Shown in pieces: positions 37,027 to 46,790 of a stretch of 64,000 nucleotides of DNA. The stretch spans positions 2,852,001 through 2,916,000 of the forward strand of contig NZ_CP026115.2 in NCBI RefSeq assembly GCF_009883635.2. Reading direction: 5' to 3'. Position numbers and translations under genes: made by a program. Under the pieces are notes generated by a model. That model was not told the DNA's origin and searched no databases. It saw only the letters and a program-made list of their open reading frames with translations. Origin of the DNA: Pseudomonas putida (lineage in GTDB: Bacteria; Pseudomonadota; Gammaproteobacteria; Pseudomonadales; Pseudomonadaceae). The stretch's first letter is position 1, and each line of letters begins with the position of its first letter.

Positions 37027-38013
37027 CTACCCGCGGACTATCTGGTTCTTGCCCTGCCGCTTGGCCCGGTACATCGCCGCATCGGCACGGGCGAACAAGC
37101 TGTCCAGCGACTCGTCCTCATCCGTCAGTCCGGTCAGCCCCTGGCTCACCGTAACGCTGTACGCCTCATCGCCATGGCTGAAGCTCTGCCGCTGAATCTC
37201 CCGCTGTAACCGCTCGGCAATCTGCTCGGCCACCTGCGCGTTGCAACCTGGGAATACCGCCGCGAACTCCTCACCGCCGATACGCCCGAACAGATCGCCG
37301 CGGCGTAGCACGGCCTTGCCGCTATCGGCGATGCGCTGCAGCACCTGGTCGCCTTCCTGGTGCCCGTAGCTGTCGTTGATACGCTTGAAGTCGTCGATGT
37401 CCAGCAGCAGGAACGCCAGTGGCGTGCCGTCTTCACGGGCACTGTCGAAGGCCTGTTGGGCGCATTCGAAGAAGTGCCGGCGGTTGCTGCTCTGGGTCAG
37501 TACGTCGGTGGTGGCCAGGCGCTGCAATTCGCCTTCGAGCTGCTTCTTTTCGGTGATGTCTTCGGCGATGCCGACGATGATCACCCGGTCGCCGTCGTTC
37601 TGCTGGTTGATGTAGCACTTGTCGCTGAGCCAGCGCACTTGGCCGCTGGCATTGAGGATGCGGTACTCGCGGTCTTCCACTGCGCCCTTGAGCAGCACTT
37701 GGGCCAGGCTGCGTTCGGCGAATTCCAGGTCGTCGGGGTAGATGCTGTCGCGCCATTCGTTGTAGTCGGCCAGCACCAGGCTGGCAGGGCGACCGAAGAT
37801 ACGTTCGTAGGCGGGGCTGACGTAGAGCACCTGGCGGGTCTCCCAGTCGAAGGCCCACAGCACGGCGTTGACGCTGTCGAGCAACGAGCTGTAGAGCTGT
37901 TCGCGTTCACTCAGGCGGGCGACTTCGCCCTGGGCGTGGAGCAGGGCCAGCAAGGTTTGCGCAGCTTCGGGGGGCGGGGTACCTGACAAAGATGGAGGAA
38001 GGTTCTTGGCCAT
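37027..38013 (-). CDS. PAS-GGDEF diguanylate cyclase
   Basis: 328 aa, soluble. An N-terminal helical stretch is followed by a PAS domain (~45-155; VNAVLWAFDWETRQVLYVSP, REYRILNASGQVRWLSDKCY with PAC segment). The C-terminal GGDEF domain has active-site GGEEF at 246-250 and an intact RxxD inhibitory site (RRGD) five residues before it. It should make c-di-GMP with product feedback. Start choice: MAKNLPPSLSG at 38013; the frame is open 18 codons further and neither start has a strong ribosome site, so the N-terminus is uncertain. Confidence 0.88.
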   Translation of the reverse strand: MAKNLPPSLSGTPPPEAAQTLLALLHAQGEVARLSEREQLYSSLLDSVNAVLWAFDWETRQVLYVSPAYERIFGRPASLVLADYNEWRDSIYPDDLEFAERSLAQVLLKGAVEDREYRILNASGQVRWLSDKCYINQQNDGDRVIIVGIAEDITEKKQLEGELQRLATTDVLTQSSNRRHFFECAQQAFDSAREDGTPLAFLLLDIDDFKRINDSYGHQEGDQVLQRIADSGKAVLRRGDLFGRIGGEEFAAVFPGCNAQVAEQIAERLQREIQRQSFSHGDEAYSVTVSQGLTGLTDEDESLDSLFARADAAMYRAKRQGKNQIVRG

Positions 38014-38154
38014 GAGCACGGAGCAGTTCTCATTGATGAGGCGCGCGGCCACGAACCGGCCCGCCACGCGGGCGATGTGCCGGGTTTGAGTGGATTTTCA
38101 GGGGGGAAGTTCCAGCGGGCACGCCCCGTTGCAGGGCGTGCCGATCAGCGGCTA

Positions 38155-39336
38155 TCAGGCGGTGGGGCGCAGGGAGTAGGTTTTCAGCTGTGCTGCGAAG
38201 TCGTGCAGGGCATGGATGCCGCTGGCCTCGGCCTCGTGTACCCAGTCCTTCATGGCCGCCAGCATATCGTGGCCGTTGGCGCTGGTGCGGGCCCAGATCT
38301 GTTGCAGGGCCAGGCGCTTCTCGTAGATGGTCTTAAGTGCCTGGCTGTGGGCCAGCAGGCTCTCGATACGCACGTGGTGGCGGTCTTCCAGCAGGCTGGT
38401 TTCACGCGACAGCAGGCGCTTGGCACGGCGGAAGCGGTGGCGTACCGAAGCATCGACCTTGGCCAGCTCCTGCTTGACCAGCGGGCCAATCACCAGCTTG
38501 CGGTACTGGGCCATGATCTGGAAACGGTTGTTGAGGATGGCCATGGCCGTGTCCATGTCCAGGCTGGCCTTGCCCTCGACGCGGTGGGCGATGGGCGCCA
38601 CACGCTGCACCTTGGCCAGGCGCAGCAGGCAGAACAGGCGGATCCACGCCCAGCCCATGTCGAACTCCCAGCGCTTGACCGACAGCTTGGCCGAATTGGG
38701 GTAGGTGTGGTGGTTGTTGTGCAGCTCTTCACCACCGATGACGATACCCCACGGCACCAGGTTGGTGGCGGCGTCGCGGCATTCGAAATTGCGGTAGCCG
38801 ACCGCATGGCCAAGACCGTTGACCACGCCGGCGGCCCAGAATGGAATCCACATCATCTGCACTGCCCAGATGGTGATGCCGATGGTGCCGAACAGCAGCA
38901 GGTCGATGACCGCCATCAGCACGATGCCGCCGAGCTTGTAGCGTGAATAGAGGTTGCGCTCGATCCAGTCTTCCGGGCAGTTCTTGCCGTAGATGCGCAG
39001 GGTCTCGGGATTGCGTGCCTCTTCGCGGTAGAGCTCGGCGCCTTTGCGCAGCACCGTACCCAGGCCCTTGTACACCGGGCTGTGCGGGTCGTCCGGGGTT
39101 TCGCACTTGGCGTGGTGCTTGCGATGCACGGCCGTCCATTCGCGGGTGTTCTGTGCCGTGGTCAGCCACAGCCAGAAACGGAAGAAGTGCTTGAGCGCGC
39201 CATTGAGCTCCAGGGCGCGATGGGCGGAGTAGCGATGCAGGTAGATGGTGACGCTGACGATTGTCACGTGGGTCATCAGCAGGGTGACGCCAACCAGTTG
39301 CCAGGCCGACAAGTCGAGCAGACCGTTGTACCACAT
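38155..39336 (-). CDS. Membrane fatty acid delta-9 desaturase
   Basis: 393 aa. The three histidine boxes of acyl-lipid/acyl-CoA desaturases are present: HRYSAHR, HRKHH and HNNHH (in EELHNNHHTYPNSAK). They lie among four hydrophobic helices, the first being LVGVTLLMTHVTIVSVTIYL. The protein introduces a cis double bond into saturated acyl chains, using O2 and an electron donor, to adjust membrane fluidity. The C-terminal ~110 residues are an extra cytosolic helical region. The start at 39336 (MWYNGLLDLSAWQLVG) is normal for the pseudomonad family. It is divergent from the GGDEF-EAL gene. Confidence 0.92.
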   Translation of the reverse strand: MWYNGLLDLSAWQLVGVTLLMTHVTIVSVTIYLHRYSAHRALELNGALKHFFRFWLWLTTAQNTREWTAVHRKHHAKCETPDDPHSPVYKGLGTVLRKGAELYREEARNPETLRIYGKNCPEDWIERNLYSRYKLGGIVLMAVIDLLLFGTIGITIWAVQMMWIPFWAAGVVNGLGHAVGYRNFECRDAATNLVPWGIVIGGEELHNNHHTYPNSAKLSVKRWEFDMGWAWIRLFCLLRLAKVQRVAPIAHRVEGKASLDMDTAMAILNNRFQIMAQYRKLVIGPLVKQELAKVDASVRHRFRRAKRLLSRETSLLEDRHHVRIESLLAHSQALKTIYEKRLALQQIWARTSANGHDMLAAMKDWVHEAEASGIHALHDFAAQLKTYSLRPTA

Positions 39337-39484
39337 AAGTGTAGAAGCCCTCGGGAATGCAGGGAGGAAAGGGTGATTATCCCTTGGCGGGCAAATAAAA
39401 CCAGTCACCCTTTCAGATAGGAAGTCACGGCATGTTTCAGCCTTTATAATGCCCCATCCTTTTTCATGGGCTTTCCCCCCCGAC

Positions 39485-41380
39485 ATGTCTGTTTCCGTTC
39501 GCGACGCCTTGCGCATGGCCGCGCTGTATGTGGTGCTCTCGTTCCTCTGGCTGGTGCTGGCCGAGGTGGTCCTGCGCAGTATGTCTGACGACCCCCTGGC
39601 GCTGACCGTGGGCCGGCAGATCAACGTGGTGGTGTGGGTACTGGTCAGTGCCTTGCTGATCTTCGTTTCCCGTGCCCGCCTGCTCAACTTCATCGGTATC
39701 GGCGCGCGCCTGCGCAGCGAGGACCGTGAGCGCCTGCGCATGGCCGCGGCGGTGTTCGACAGCACCCTGGAGGGGGTATTGGTCACAGACCGCCAAGGCC
39801 TGATCGTGCATGTCAATCGCGCCTTCATGCGCATCACCGGCTACCAGCAGGATGAGGTGCTGGGTCATCGCCCCAGCAAGTTCAAGTCTGGCCGCCACGG
39901 CGTGCCGTTCTACCAGCAGATCTTTGCGGCCCTGGCCGAAAAGGGTGAATGGAGCGGCGAGATCTGGAACCGCCGTAAAAGCGGTGAAATCTATCCGCAA
40001 TGGCAGACGATCTGCGCCATCCTTGACGACAGCGGCGAGCTGAGCCATTACGTGGCGGTGTTCAGCGACATCAGTGCGATCAAGCATTCCGAGCAGGAAC
40101 TCGCCTACCTGGCTCACCATGACCCGCTCACCGGCCTGCCCAACCGCCTGCTGTTCAACGATCGTGCCGAGCAGGCGCTGGCTTCGGCGCAGGCCAACAA
40201 GCGCGGCTGCGCCTTGCTGTTGCTCGACCTGGATCATTTTCAAAGCATCAACGACGGCCTTGGCCATACCATCGGCGACCAGTTGCTCAAGCTGGTTGGC
40301 GAACGCCTGCGTGAGACCGTGGGCAGCAACGTGACCCTGGCGCGCCTGGGCGGGGACGAGTTTGGCGTGCTGGCCGAGAACTGCCAGCAGGTTGGCCAGG
40401 CCGGCAAGCTGGCGCAGGCCATCATCGAGCGCATGCGTGAGCCCTTCGAGTTCGATGGCCACCGGCTGTTCGTCAGTGCCAGCGTGGGTATCAGCCTGTT
40501 CCCCAATGACGCCCTGAGCGCCGAGCAACTGTTGCGCAATGCCGATTCGGCGCTGTTCAAGGCCAAGGGCAATGGCCGTGCCTGTTATGCGCTGTACACC
40601 GAAGAGCTGACCGCCCACGCCCAGCACCGGGTGGAAACCGCGAGCGAGTTGCGCCGGGCCCTGGCCAAGGATGAGCTGAGGGTGTTCTTTCAACCAGTGC
40701 ATGACCTGTCCACGGCGAAGATGGTCGGGGTCGAGGCACTGGTCCGCTGGCAGCACCCGCAGCGAGGGTTGGTGCCGCCGAGCGATTTCATCCCCATCGC
40801 CGAGCGCACCGGTCTGATTGCCGAGATCGATGCCTGGGTGTTGCGTGAAGCCTGCCGGCAGATGGTTCAGTGGCGAGAAGATGGGCGCATGCTGGCGTTC
40901 GTTGCCGTCAATATTTCCAGTCGCTTGTTCGGCCAGCGCGAGTTGTACCGGCAGGTGGCCGACGTGCTGCATCAGACAGGGTTGGAGCCGACGCTGCTGG
41001 AGCTGGAAGTGACCGAGAGTGCGGTCATGGAAGACCCGGAGGTGGCGCTGGAGCAGCTGCACCGCTTGCGCGAGCTGGGGCTGAACCTGGCCATCGATGA
41101 CTTCGGCACCGGGTACTCGTCTTTGCTGCGGCTCAAGCGCTTGCCGGTGCAGAAACTGAAGATCGACCAGGGCTTCGTGGCCGGCTTGCCGCAGGATGAT
41201 GATGACATCGCCATCGTCCGGGTGATCGTCGCGCTGGCGCGGAGTATGGGTATGCAGGTGCATGCCGAGGGGATCGAACAGGCGGAACAAGCGCGCTTTT
41301 TGCTGGAGCAGCAGTGCCAGCTGGGTCAGGGCTACTGGTTCGGGCGGCCGGTGCCGGCTGTGGACTTGCGCTGGGGCTGA
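39485..41380 (+). CDS. Membrane-bound PAS-GGDEF-EAL protein
   Basis: 631 aa. Two N-terminal membrane helices (~8-30 and ~42-60) precede a PAS domain (~88-200, FDSTLEGVLVTDRQGLIVHV). A GGDEF domain follows (GGDEF intact at 289-293, no RxxD inhibitory site), then an EAL domain (E417-A-L, with EVTESAV, DDFGTGYSSL and KIDQGF). Both active-site motifs look intact, so synthesis, degradation or both of c-di-GMP are possible. An in-frame ATG at 39449 would add 12 residues; neither start has a clear ribosome site. Confidence 0.88.
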   Translation: MSVSVRDALRMAALYVVLSFLWLVLAEVVLRSMSDDPLALTVGRQINVVVWVLVSALLIFVSRARLLNFIGIGARLRSEDRERLRMAAAVFDSTLEGVLVTDRQGLIVHVNRAFMRITGYQQDEVLGHRPSKFKSGRHGVPFYQQIFAALAEKGEWSGEIWNRRKSGEIYPQWQTICAILDDSGELSHYVAVFSDISAIKHSEQELAYLAHHDPLTGLPNRLLFNDRAEQALASAQANKRGCALLLLDLDHFQSINDGLGHTIGDQLLKLVGERLRETVGSNVTLARLGGDEFGVLAENCQQVGQAGKLAQAIIERMREPFEFDGHRLFVSASVGISLFPNDALSAEQLLRNADSALFKAKGNGRACYALYTEELTAHAQHRVETASELRRALAKDELRVFFQPVHDLSTAKMVGVEALVRWQHPQRGLVPPSDFIPIAERTGLIAEIDAWVLREACRQMVQWREDGRMLAFVAVNISSRLFGQRELYRQVADVLHQTGLEPTLLELEVTESAVMEDPEVALEQLHRLRELGLNLAIDDFGTGYSSLLRLKRLPVQKLKIDQGFVAGLPQDDDDIAIVRVIVALARSMGMQVHAEGIEQAEQARFLLEQQCQLGQGYWFGRPVPAVDLRWG

Positions 41381-41402
41381 GGGGTACGGCGGGAGATTTT
41401 TT

Positions 41403-41645
41403 GCGCCTGTGAAGCCGAGCGCCGCCCGCGCGGCGCATCGCGAGCTTTGCTCGCTCCTACGTTTGTTTTTGGCCAGTAACGCCTGTGGCAGGTGCGCGCG
41501 ACCGCCTTGTTGGTACGACGCGATATCGCGTCATGCGCCAAGGCGTTCGCGCGCAAATCCCACTGGAGGCATTGGCCCGAAATAAACGTAGGAGCGAGCA
41601 AAGCTCGCGATGCGCCGCGCGGGCGGCGCTCGATCTCACAGGCGC
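41403..41645. repeat. 243-bp imperfect palindrome, possible MITE or giant REP-like element
   Basis: The sequence reads almost the same on both strands around a centre at 41524/41525 (GACGCGATATCGCGTC). The outer ~60 bases of each arm match with very few differences: GCGCCTGTGA...CGAGCGCCGCCCGCGCGGCG...GCGAGCTTTGCTCGCTCCTACG and its complement. The inner arms also align (GGCCAGTAACGCC versus GGCCAATGCC; GCGCGCGA-CGCCTTG in both). It separates the GGDEF-EAL gene from the convergent metI-like gene. No transposase and no convincing target duplication are visible. Confidence 0.88.
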
Positions 41646-41667
41646 CACAACCCTCATGTCAGGCACT

Positions 41668-42312
41668 TCAGCGTTTATTCAAGCCTTTCGCCAACCGGTC
41701 CCCACCGAGCTGGATCAGCGCCACCAAGGCCACCAGCATGGCAATCACGGTCAACATGATCTGGCTGTCGAAGCGCTGATACCCATACCGATAGGCAATA
41801 TCCCCCAGCCCACCCGCACCAATCGCCCCGGCCATGGCTGACGAGTTGATCAGCGTCACCAGGGTAATGGTGAACCCGCCCACGATCCCCGGCAGTGCTT
41901 CTGGCAAGAGCACATGCCAGACGATGTGCCAACGTCGGCAGCCCATGGCTTGCGCCGCCTCCACCAGGCCATGGTCGACCTCGCGCAGGCTCACCTCGGC
42001 AATCCGTGCGAAGAACGGCGTTGCGGCGATGGTCAGTGGCACCACGGCGGCCCACACACCATAGGTGGTGCCCACCACCAGCCGGGTGAAGGGGATCAGC
42101 GCGACCATCAGGATCAGGAACGGGATCGAGCGGAACAGGTTGACGAAGGCGCCCAGCACCCGGTTCAGCAGCTGAGCCTCGAAGATGCCACCCTTGTCGC
42201 TGGTGACCAGCAGCACCGCCATCGGCACCCCCACCAGCAGCGCGACCAGCGAGGACACGCCCACCATCAGCAAGGTATCGAGCAGGCCTTCGAGCAAGCG
42301 ATCAAACCACAT
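41668..42312 (-). CDS. metI: MetI-like ABC permease
   Basis: 214 aa, five-helix permease of the methionine-type (MetI) family. The EAA loop is [20 protein letters not shown] and the C-terminal helices [20 protein letters not shown] are characteristic. It works with the MetN-like ATPase, whose gene overlaps it by 11 bases, and the MetQ-like binding protein. Last gene of an operon with two SfnB-type oxidoreductases and a DszA-type monooxygenase, so the imported compound may be an organosulfur compound rather than methionine itself. Confidence 0.88.
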   Translation of the reverse strand: MWFDRLLEGLLDTLLMVGVSSLVALLVGVPMAVLLVTSDKGGIFEAQLLNRVLGAFVNLFRSIPFLILMVALIPFTRLVVGTTYGVWAAVVPLTIAATPFFARIAEVSLREVDHGLVEAAQAMGCRRWHIVWHVLLPEALPGIVGGFTITLVTLINSSAMAGAIGAGGLGDIAYRYGYQRFDSQIMLTVIAMLVALVALIQLGGDRLAKGLNKR

Positions 42313-43411
42313 GGCCCAGTACCTCCACGTCTTCGGCCCAGCGGCGGGCGCGTTCGAGCAATAGGTGCGTGTCGTGCGGTGAGCCTTGAATCGACAGGAT
42401 CAACTGCCCGAGTGCATGCTCGCCGATGGTCTCCACGCCACCCTGAAGCAGCCGCACACGCCCGCCCAGTTCGGCGAACAGGTCGGACAGCGCTGGCTCG
42501 CCGAGCAGGGTGAGTTTGAGCACCAATGCGCTGTCTCGGCCCGCCGGGCTTGCGCGCAGGTTTGCCTGCAAAGCCGCGGGCAGCTTGGTCTGCAACGGCG
42601 CGAGCAGGGTGCGGGTGACCTCATGGCGTGGGCTGCCGAACACGCGCCAGACTTCGCCCTGCTCGACGATCGCGCCACGCTCCAGCACCACCACGCGGTG
42701 ACAGATGTCGCGGATCACTGCCATCTCGTGGGTGATCAACACCACGGTCAGCCCCAGGCGCTGGTTGATGTCTCGCAGCAGTTCGAGGATTGACGCCGTG
42801 GTCTCGGGGTCCAGCGCCGAGGTGGCTTCGTCGCACAGCAGAATTTCCGGGTCGTGCACCAAGGCGCGGGCGATGCCGACCCGCTGCTTCTGCCCGCCGG
42901 ACAGTTGCGCCGGATAGACGTGATGTTTCTCCTGCAAACCCACCAGCTCCAGCAGCTCGCGGACCTTGCGCTGGCGCTCGGCCTTGGCCACGCCGGCCAC
43001 CTTCAGCGGCAGCTCGACGTTCTGCCACACCGTCTTGGCCGACATGAGGTTGAAGTGCTGGAAGATCATGCCGATGCGTCGGCGCAGGGCTACCAGGCGG
43101 TCCTCGTCGAAGGGCGCGATGTCCACCTGGTCGATCAGTACACGGCCCTGGCTCGGCTGCTCGAGGCGGTTGATGGTGCGCAGCAGCGACGACTTGCCCG
43201 CACCACTGCGGCCGATGATGCCGAAGATCTCGCCACGGCGGATATTCAGGTCGATGCCGTGCAGCGCGGGTTGCTGCTGGCCAGGGTAAGTCTTGCCGAG
43301 GCCGATGAAGCGCACGTGGGCTTCGTTTACCTCCGGGCGCAGGGCCTGCTCCCTGGCCGTAGACGGCGATGGTTGTGCGGTGGGCGCCCTGAGCGCGCTG
43401 GCCTGGCTCAT
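42302..43411 (-). CDS. metN: MetN-like ABC transporter ATPase
   Basis: 369 aa. ABC domain: Walker [10 protein letters not shown], signature [15 protein letters not shown], Walker [17 protein letters not shown]-loop LITHEMAV. The C-terminal ~90 residues are the NIL regulatory domain of MetN proteins ([20 protein letters not shown]), which in E. coli binds methionine and inhibits transport. An N-terminal extension of ~35 residues precedes the ABC domain. The start at 43411 gives [10 protein letters not shown]; the gene begins two bases before the metQ stop region, indicating tight coupling. Confidence 0.9.
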   Translation of the reverse strand: MSQASALRAPTAQPSPSTAREQALRPEVNEAHVRFIGLGKTYPGQQQPALHGIDLNIRRGEIFGIIGRSGAGKSSLLRTINRLEQPSQGRVLIDQVDIAPFDEDRLVALRRRIGMIFQHFNLMSAKTVWQNVELPLKVAGVAKAERQRKVRELLELVGLQEKHHVYPAQLSGGQKQRVGIARALVHDPEILLCDEATSALDPETTASILELLRDINQRLGLTVVLITHEMAVIRDICHRVVVLERGAIVEQGEVWRVFGSPRHEVTRTLLAPLQTKLPAALQANLRASPAGRDSALVLKLTLLGEPALSDLFAELGGRVRLLQGGVETIGEHALGQLILSIQGSPHDTHLLLERARRWAEDVEVLGHVV

Positions 43412-43412
43412 G

Positions 43413-44213
43413 TCAGCCCTCCCAACCGGCCTGGTACAGGCTGCCATGGGCCTTGTTCAAGGCCGAACGCACGGCAGGCGAGTGTTGGTAGATGTCGACG
43501 AACCTGGCCAGGCGCGGGTCGTCCTTGCTCTGCGGGCGGATGACGAACTGGATCACGTACTCCTTGTTTTCCAGGCCATCGAACAGCAGCGCCGAAGTGG
43601 CATCGAAGCTGTTGGCCAGGCGGATGTAGGCCGGGTAGCCCTGGACCAGGTCGGCGTCGTCGTAGGCACGCACCAGTTGCACAGCTTCGACCTGAAGAAT
43701 CTTCAGCTTCTTCGGGTTGGCGACGATGTCGTCTTCGGTGGCCTTGTAGCCTACCCCCGGCTTGAGGGTGATCAAGCCAGCCTTGGCCAGCAACTGCAGG
43801 CCGCGGCCGCTGTTGATCGGGTCATTGGCGATGGCCACGCTGGCGCCCTCGGGCAGTTCGGCGAAGCTCTTGTACTTTTTCGAGTACAGGCCGACGTTGT
43901 TGATGATGCCCGGGGCGTAGGGCACCAGGTTGAAACCGGCCGCAGCCTTGGCGTTCTCCAGGAAGGGAATGTGCTGGAAGTAGTTCACATCGATGTCGCC
44001 GCTGTTGAGGCTGACATTCGGCGCGATCCAGTCGCTGAACTCGATCAGCTTCACCTCCAGGCCTTGCTTGTGGGCTTCTTCCACCGCCGCCTCCAGAGGG
44101 ATGGCGAAGGCTGCGGTGGTGCCGATCTTCAGTGGTTCGGCGGCGAAGGCGCTGGCGGACAGGCCGAGGGTGATGGCGATGGCCGCGACGGGCCGGAACA
44201 GTTTCTCAAGCAT
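43413..44213 (-). CDS. metQ: MetQ-like periplasmic binding protein without lipobox
   Basis: 266 aa, NlpA/MetQ family ([56 protein letters not shown]). E. coli MetQ is a lipoprotein, but this one has an ordinary signal peptide ending SASAFA-AEP and no Cys anywhere; after the initiator there is also no Met. It should therefore be a soluble periplasmic protein adapted to sulfur starvation. The first codons overlap the end of the DszA-type gene by 8 bases. The ligand may be a methionine derivative or another organosulfur compound. Confidence 0.86.
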   Translation of the reverse strand: MLEKLFRPVAAIAITLGLSASAFAAEPLKIGTTAAFAIPLEAAVEEAHKQGLEVKLIEFSDWIAPNVSLNSGDIDVNYFQHIPFLENAKAAAGFNLVPYAPGIINNVGLYSKKYKSFAELPEGASVAIANDPINSGRGLQLLAKAGLITLKPGVGYKATEDDIVANPKKLKILQVEAVQLVRAYDDADLVQGYPAYIRLANSFDATSALLFDGLENKEYVIQFVIRPQSKDDPRLARFVDIYQHSPAVRSALNKAHGSLYQAGWEG

Positions 44214-45597
44214 GGTGCAGGGCTCCAGTCGGGGCAGGGGTTGGGGTGTTGCGGTAAGTGGAACCTGGGTGGTCGGCAGGCAAGTGTGGGTGGTTGCTGG
44301 CAAACAGCTTCTCGCGCAGGGTGCCGTCGGCGTAGGCGGTCTTGTAGCGTCCGCGTTGCTGCAGTTGCGGGACCACCAGCTCGATGAAGTCCTCATAGTT
44401 TTCCGGGGTGACGGTGCGGGTCAGGTTGAAACCGTCCAGGCCGGTTTCATCGATCCAGGCGATCAGCTGTTCGGCAACCTGATCGGGCGCGCCGACCAGG
44501 GTTACATAGCGCCCACCGAGGGCGTGCTGCTCCAGCAGGCGGCGGCGGGTCCAGGCGTTCTCCTGCAGCTGACGGGTGGCCGACTGGATGGCGTTGCCCT
44601 TGCTGGCGCCGATCGGTTCGTCCAGCCCGTAGGCGGCGAAGTCGATGCCGGTAGAGGCGGCGAAGTGCGCCACGCCGGCTTCCGCGCTGGCATGTTGCAG
44701 GTACTCGGCGTGCTTGGCCTGGGCCTGCTGCTCGGTGGGGGCGACAATCACCGTGATGCCCATGAAAACCTTCACCGCCTGTGGATCACGGCCAGCAGCC
44801 TGGGCAGCCGCGCGGACCTTGTTGACCTGGGCGCGGGTGGCGGCCTTGTCCTGGCCGCTGATGAACACGCACTCGGCATGGCTGCCGGCGAAGGCCAGGC
44901 CGCGCGGCGAGCTGCCCGCCTGGAACAGTACCGGCGTGCGCTGTGGCGAGGGTTCGCACAGGTGGTAGCCCTCGACCTTGTAGAACTCGCCCTGGTGGCG
45001 GACCTTGCGCACCTTGTTCGGCTCGGCGTAGACCCGGCGTTGGCGGTCGTTGACCACGGCGTCATCGGCCCAGCTGCCTTCCAGCAGCTTGTACAGCACC
45101 TGCAGGTATTCGTCGGCCTGGTCGTAGCGGCGGTCGTGCTCGGGCTGTTGCTCCAGGCCCATGGCGCGGGCGGCGCTGTCGAGGTAACCGGTGACGATGT
45201 TCCAGCCGACCCGGCCATTGCTCAGGTGGTCGAGGGTGGAGAGGCGCCGGGCGAACAGGTAGGGCGCTTCGTAGGTGAGGTTGGCGGTGAGGCCGAAACC
45301 CAGGTGGCGGGTGACGGCGGCCATGGCCGAAACCAGCAGCAGCGGGTCGTTGACCGGCAACTGGATCGACTCCTTGAGGGTCACGTCTACGGAGTTGCCA
45401 TAGATGTCATAGGTGCCGACGATGTCGGCGATGAACAGGCCGTCGAACAGCCCGCGCTCCAGCAGACGCGCCAGATCGGTCCAGTATTCCAGGGTCTTGT
45501 ACCGGGTCGAGGTGTCCCGAGGGTGGGTCCACAAACCGTGGTTTATGTGCCCGATGCAGTTCATGTTGAAGGCATTGAGCAGGATCTGCCTGGCCAT
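44206..45597 (-). CDS. FMNH2-dependent monooxygenase, NtaA/SnaA/DszA family
   Basis: 463 aa, bacterial luciferase-like fold of the DszA/NtaA branch: RQILLNAFNMNCIGHINHGLW at the start, LTYEAPYLFARRLSTLDHLS, GRVGWNIVTGYLDSAARAMG, and VLFQAGSSPRGLAFAGSHAE. These enzymes use FMNH2 from a separate reductase to oxidise C-S, C-N or sulfone substrates. The ATG at 45597 shares one base with the TGA of the upstream SfnB-type gene, so the start is secure. Position among SfnB-type and MetNIQ-like genes indicates desulfurisation of an imported compound; the substrate is unknown. Confidence 0.87.
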   Translation of the reverse strand: MARQILLNAFNMNCIGHINHGLWTHPRDTSTRYKTLEYWTDLARLLERGLFDGLFIADIVGTYDIYGNSVDVTLKESIQLPVNDPLLLVSAMAAVTRHLGFGLTANLTYEAPYLFARRLSTLDHLSNGRVGWNIVTGYLDSAARAMGLEQQPEHDRRYDQADEYLQVLYKLLEGSWADDAVVNDRQRRVYAEPNKVRKVRHQGEFYKVEGYHLCEPSPQRTPVLFQAGSSPRGLAFAGSHAECVFISGQDKAATRAQVNKVRAAAQAAGRDPQAVKVFMGITVIVAPTEQQAQAKHAEYLQHASAEAGVAHFAASTGIDFAAYGLDEPIGASKGNAIQSATRQLQENAWTRRRLLEQHALGGRYVTLVGAPDQVAEQLIAWIDETGLDGFNLTRTVTPENYEDFIELVVPQLQQRGRYKTAYADGTLREKLFASNHPHLPADHPGSTYRNTPTPAPTGALHHA

Positions 45598-46778
45598 CAG
45601 ATAGTCCCCCGGCGTGGTGGGTTTTCGTTGTTCAGGTAGTAGTTGCCGATGGCGTGATACTTCCAGCGCACCGGGTCGTGCAGGGTGTGCACGCGGGCGT
45701 TGCGCCAATGGCGGTCGAGGTTGTGCTCGGCCAGGGTGGCCTGGCTGCCGGCCAGTTCGAACAGCGTGGTGCCGGCGGCGAGAGAGATTTCCGTGCTGAT
45801 CGCCCGTGCTTCGGCAACGGCGATGGAGGCAGCGGCCACGGTTTCGGCATTGCTGTCGGCCTGGGCGCGGTCAAGGAGTTCGCCAGCGCGTTCGAGCAAG
45901 GCTTCAGCGGCATGCAGGCGGATCAACAGCTGGCCGAAGCTTTTCAGGGTCAGTGGGTCGTCGCTGGCTTTGTCCAGGCCGGAGTCGATCCACGGCCGGC
46001 TGCGCGTGCGCACGAAGTGCAGGGCATCATCCAGCGCGGCGCGGGCGATACCGGTGTCGATGGCTGCGTGGAGAATCTGCGCCAGCGGGCCGACCGGTGT
46101 CGGGCGTTCGAAGGCACTCTGGAACGGCACCACGTCGTCGGCATCGACCCAGACGTTGTCGAATGTCACCGAGCCGCTGCCGGTGGTGCGCTGGCCGAAA
46201 CCGCTCCAGTCGTCGATCACCTGCAGGCCCTGGCTGTCGGCGGGGACGAAGGCCAACTGTTGGCGGCCCTGGTCGTCGATCACCGAGGTCGGGATACGTT
46301 GCGCGTAGAGCGCGCCGGTGGCGTAGAACTTGCGGCCGTTGATGCGGTAGCCGGCGCCGTCGCGGGTCAGGCGGGTGGTGCGGTCGTGGGCGGTTTTCGT
46401 GCCCAGTTCGGCCAGCGCGTTGCCGAACCGGCGGCCGGCCAGCACTTCGGCGTACAGGCGCCGCTGTTGCACGGGGTTGCCGTTCACTCGCAGCACTTCG
46501 AGGGCGTAGAAGTGGTTCTGCGGAATCTGGCCAAGGGAGGCGTCAGCCTGGGCGATGCGGGCGATGACCTGGGCCAGGGTGACGTTGGACACGCCGGCAC
46601 CGCCAAAGGCTTTGGGGACGCTGATGGCCCACAGGCCAGAGCGGGTGAACAGCTCCAGTTCGGCGTGGGGCAGGCGGCGTTCGCGGTCTCGCAGAGCGCT
46701 GTCGCGTTTGAGTTGCTGGGCGACTTGTTCAGCGACGGTCAGGGCTTGGCTGTCGTTGGTGATAACGGATGTTGTCAT
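45597..46778 (-). CDS. SfnB-type flavin oxidoreductase (acyl-CoA dehydrogenase fold), copy 1
   Basis: 393 aa of the acyl-CoA dehydrogenase/DszC superfamily, SfnB sulfur-acquisition branch. Recognisable segments: ISVPKAFGGAGVSNVTLAQV, SLGQIPQNHFYALEVLR, GRKFYATGALYA, and the ending LDRHWRNARVHTLHDPVRWK. Relatives are flavin-dependent monooxygenases acting on sulfur compounds. There is no Met beyond the initiator and no Cys in 393 residues. It lies 12 bases after copy 2 and is coupled to the DszA-type gene, suggesting sequential oxidation steps. Confidence 0.85.
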   Translation of the reverse strand: MTTSVITNDSQALTVAEQVAQQLKRDSALRDRERRLPHAELELFTRSGLWAISVPKAFGGAGVSNVTLAQVIARIAQADASLGQIPQNHFYALEVLRVNGNPVQQRRLYAEVLAGRRFGNALAELGTKTAHDRTTRLTRDGAGYRINGRKFYATGALYAQRIPTSVIDDQGRQQLAFVPADSQGLQVIDDWSGFGQRTTGSGSVTFDNVWVDADDVVPFQSAFERPTPVGPLAQILHAAIDTGIARAALDDALHFVRTRSRPWIDSGLDKASDDPLTLKSFGQLLIRLHAAEALLERAGELLDRAQADSNAETVAAASIAVAEARAISTEISLAAGTTLFELAGSQATLAEHNLDRHWRNARVHTLHDPVRWKYHAIGNYYLNNENPPRRGTI

Positions 46779-46790
46779 GCTGGCCTCAAA

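Noticed and set aside
41485..41841. Small open frames inside the 243-bp palindrome
   Set aside because: They arise from the palindrome and neighbouring metI antisense sequence; no ribosome site or recognisable product.
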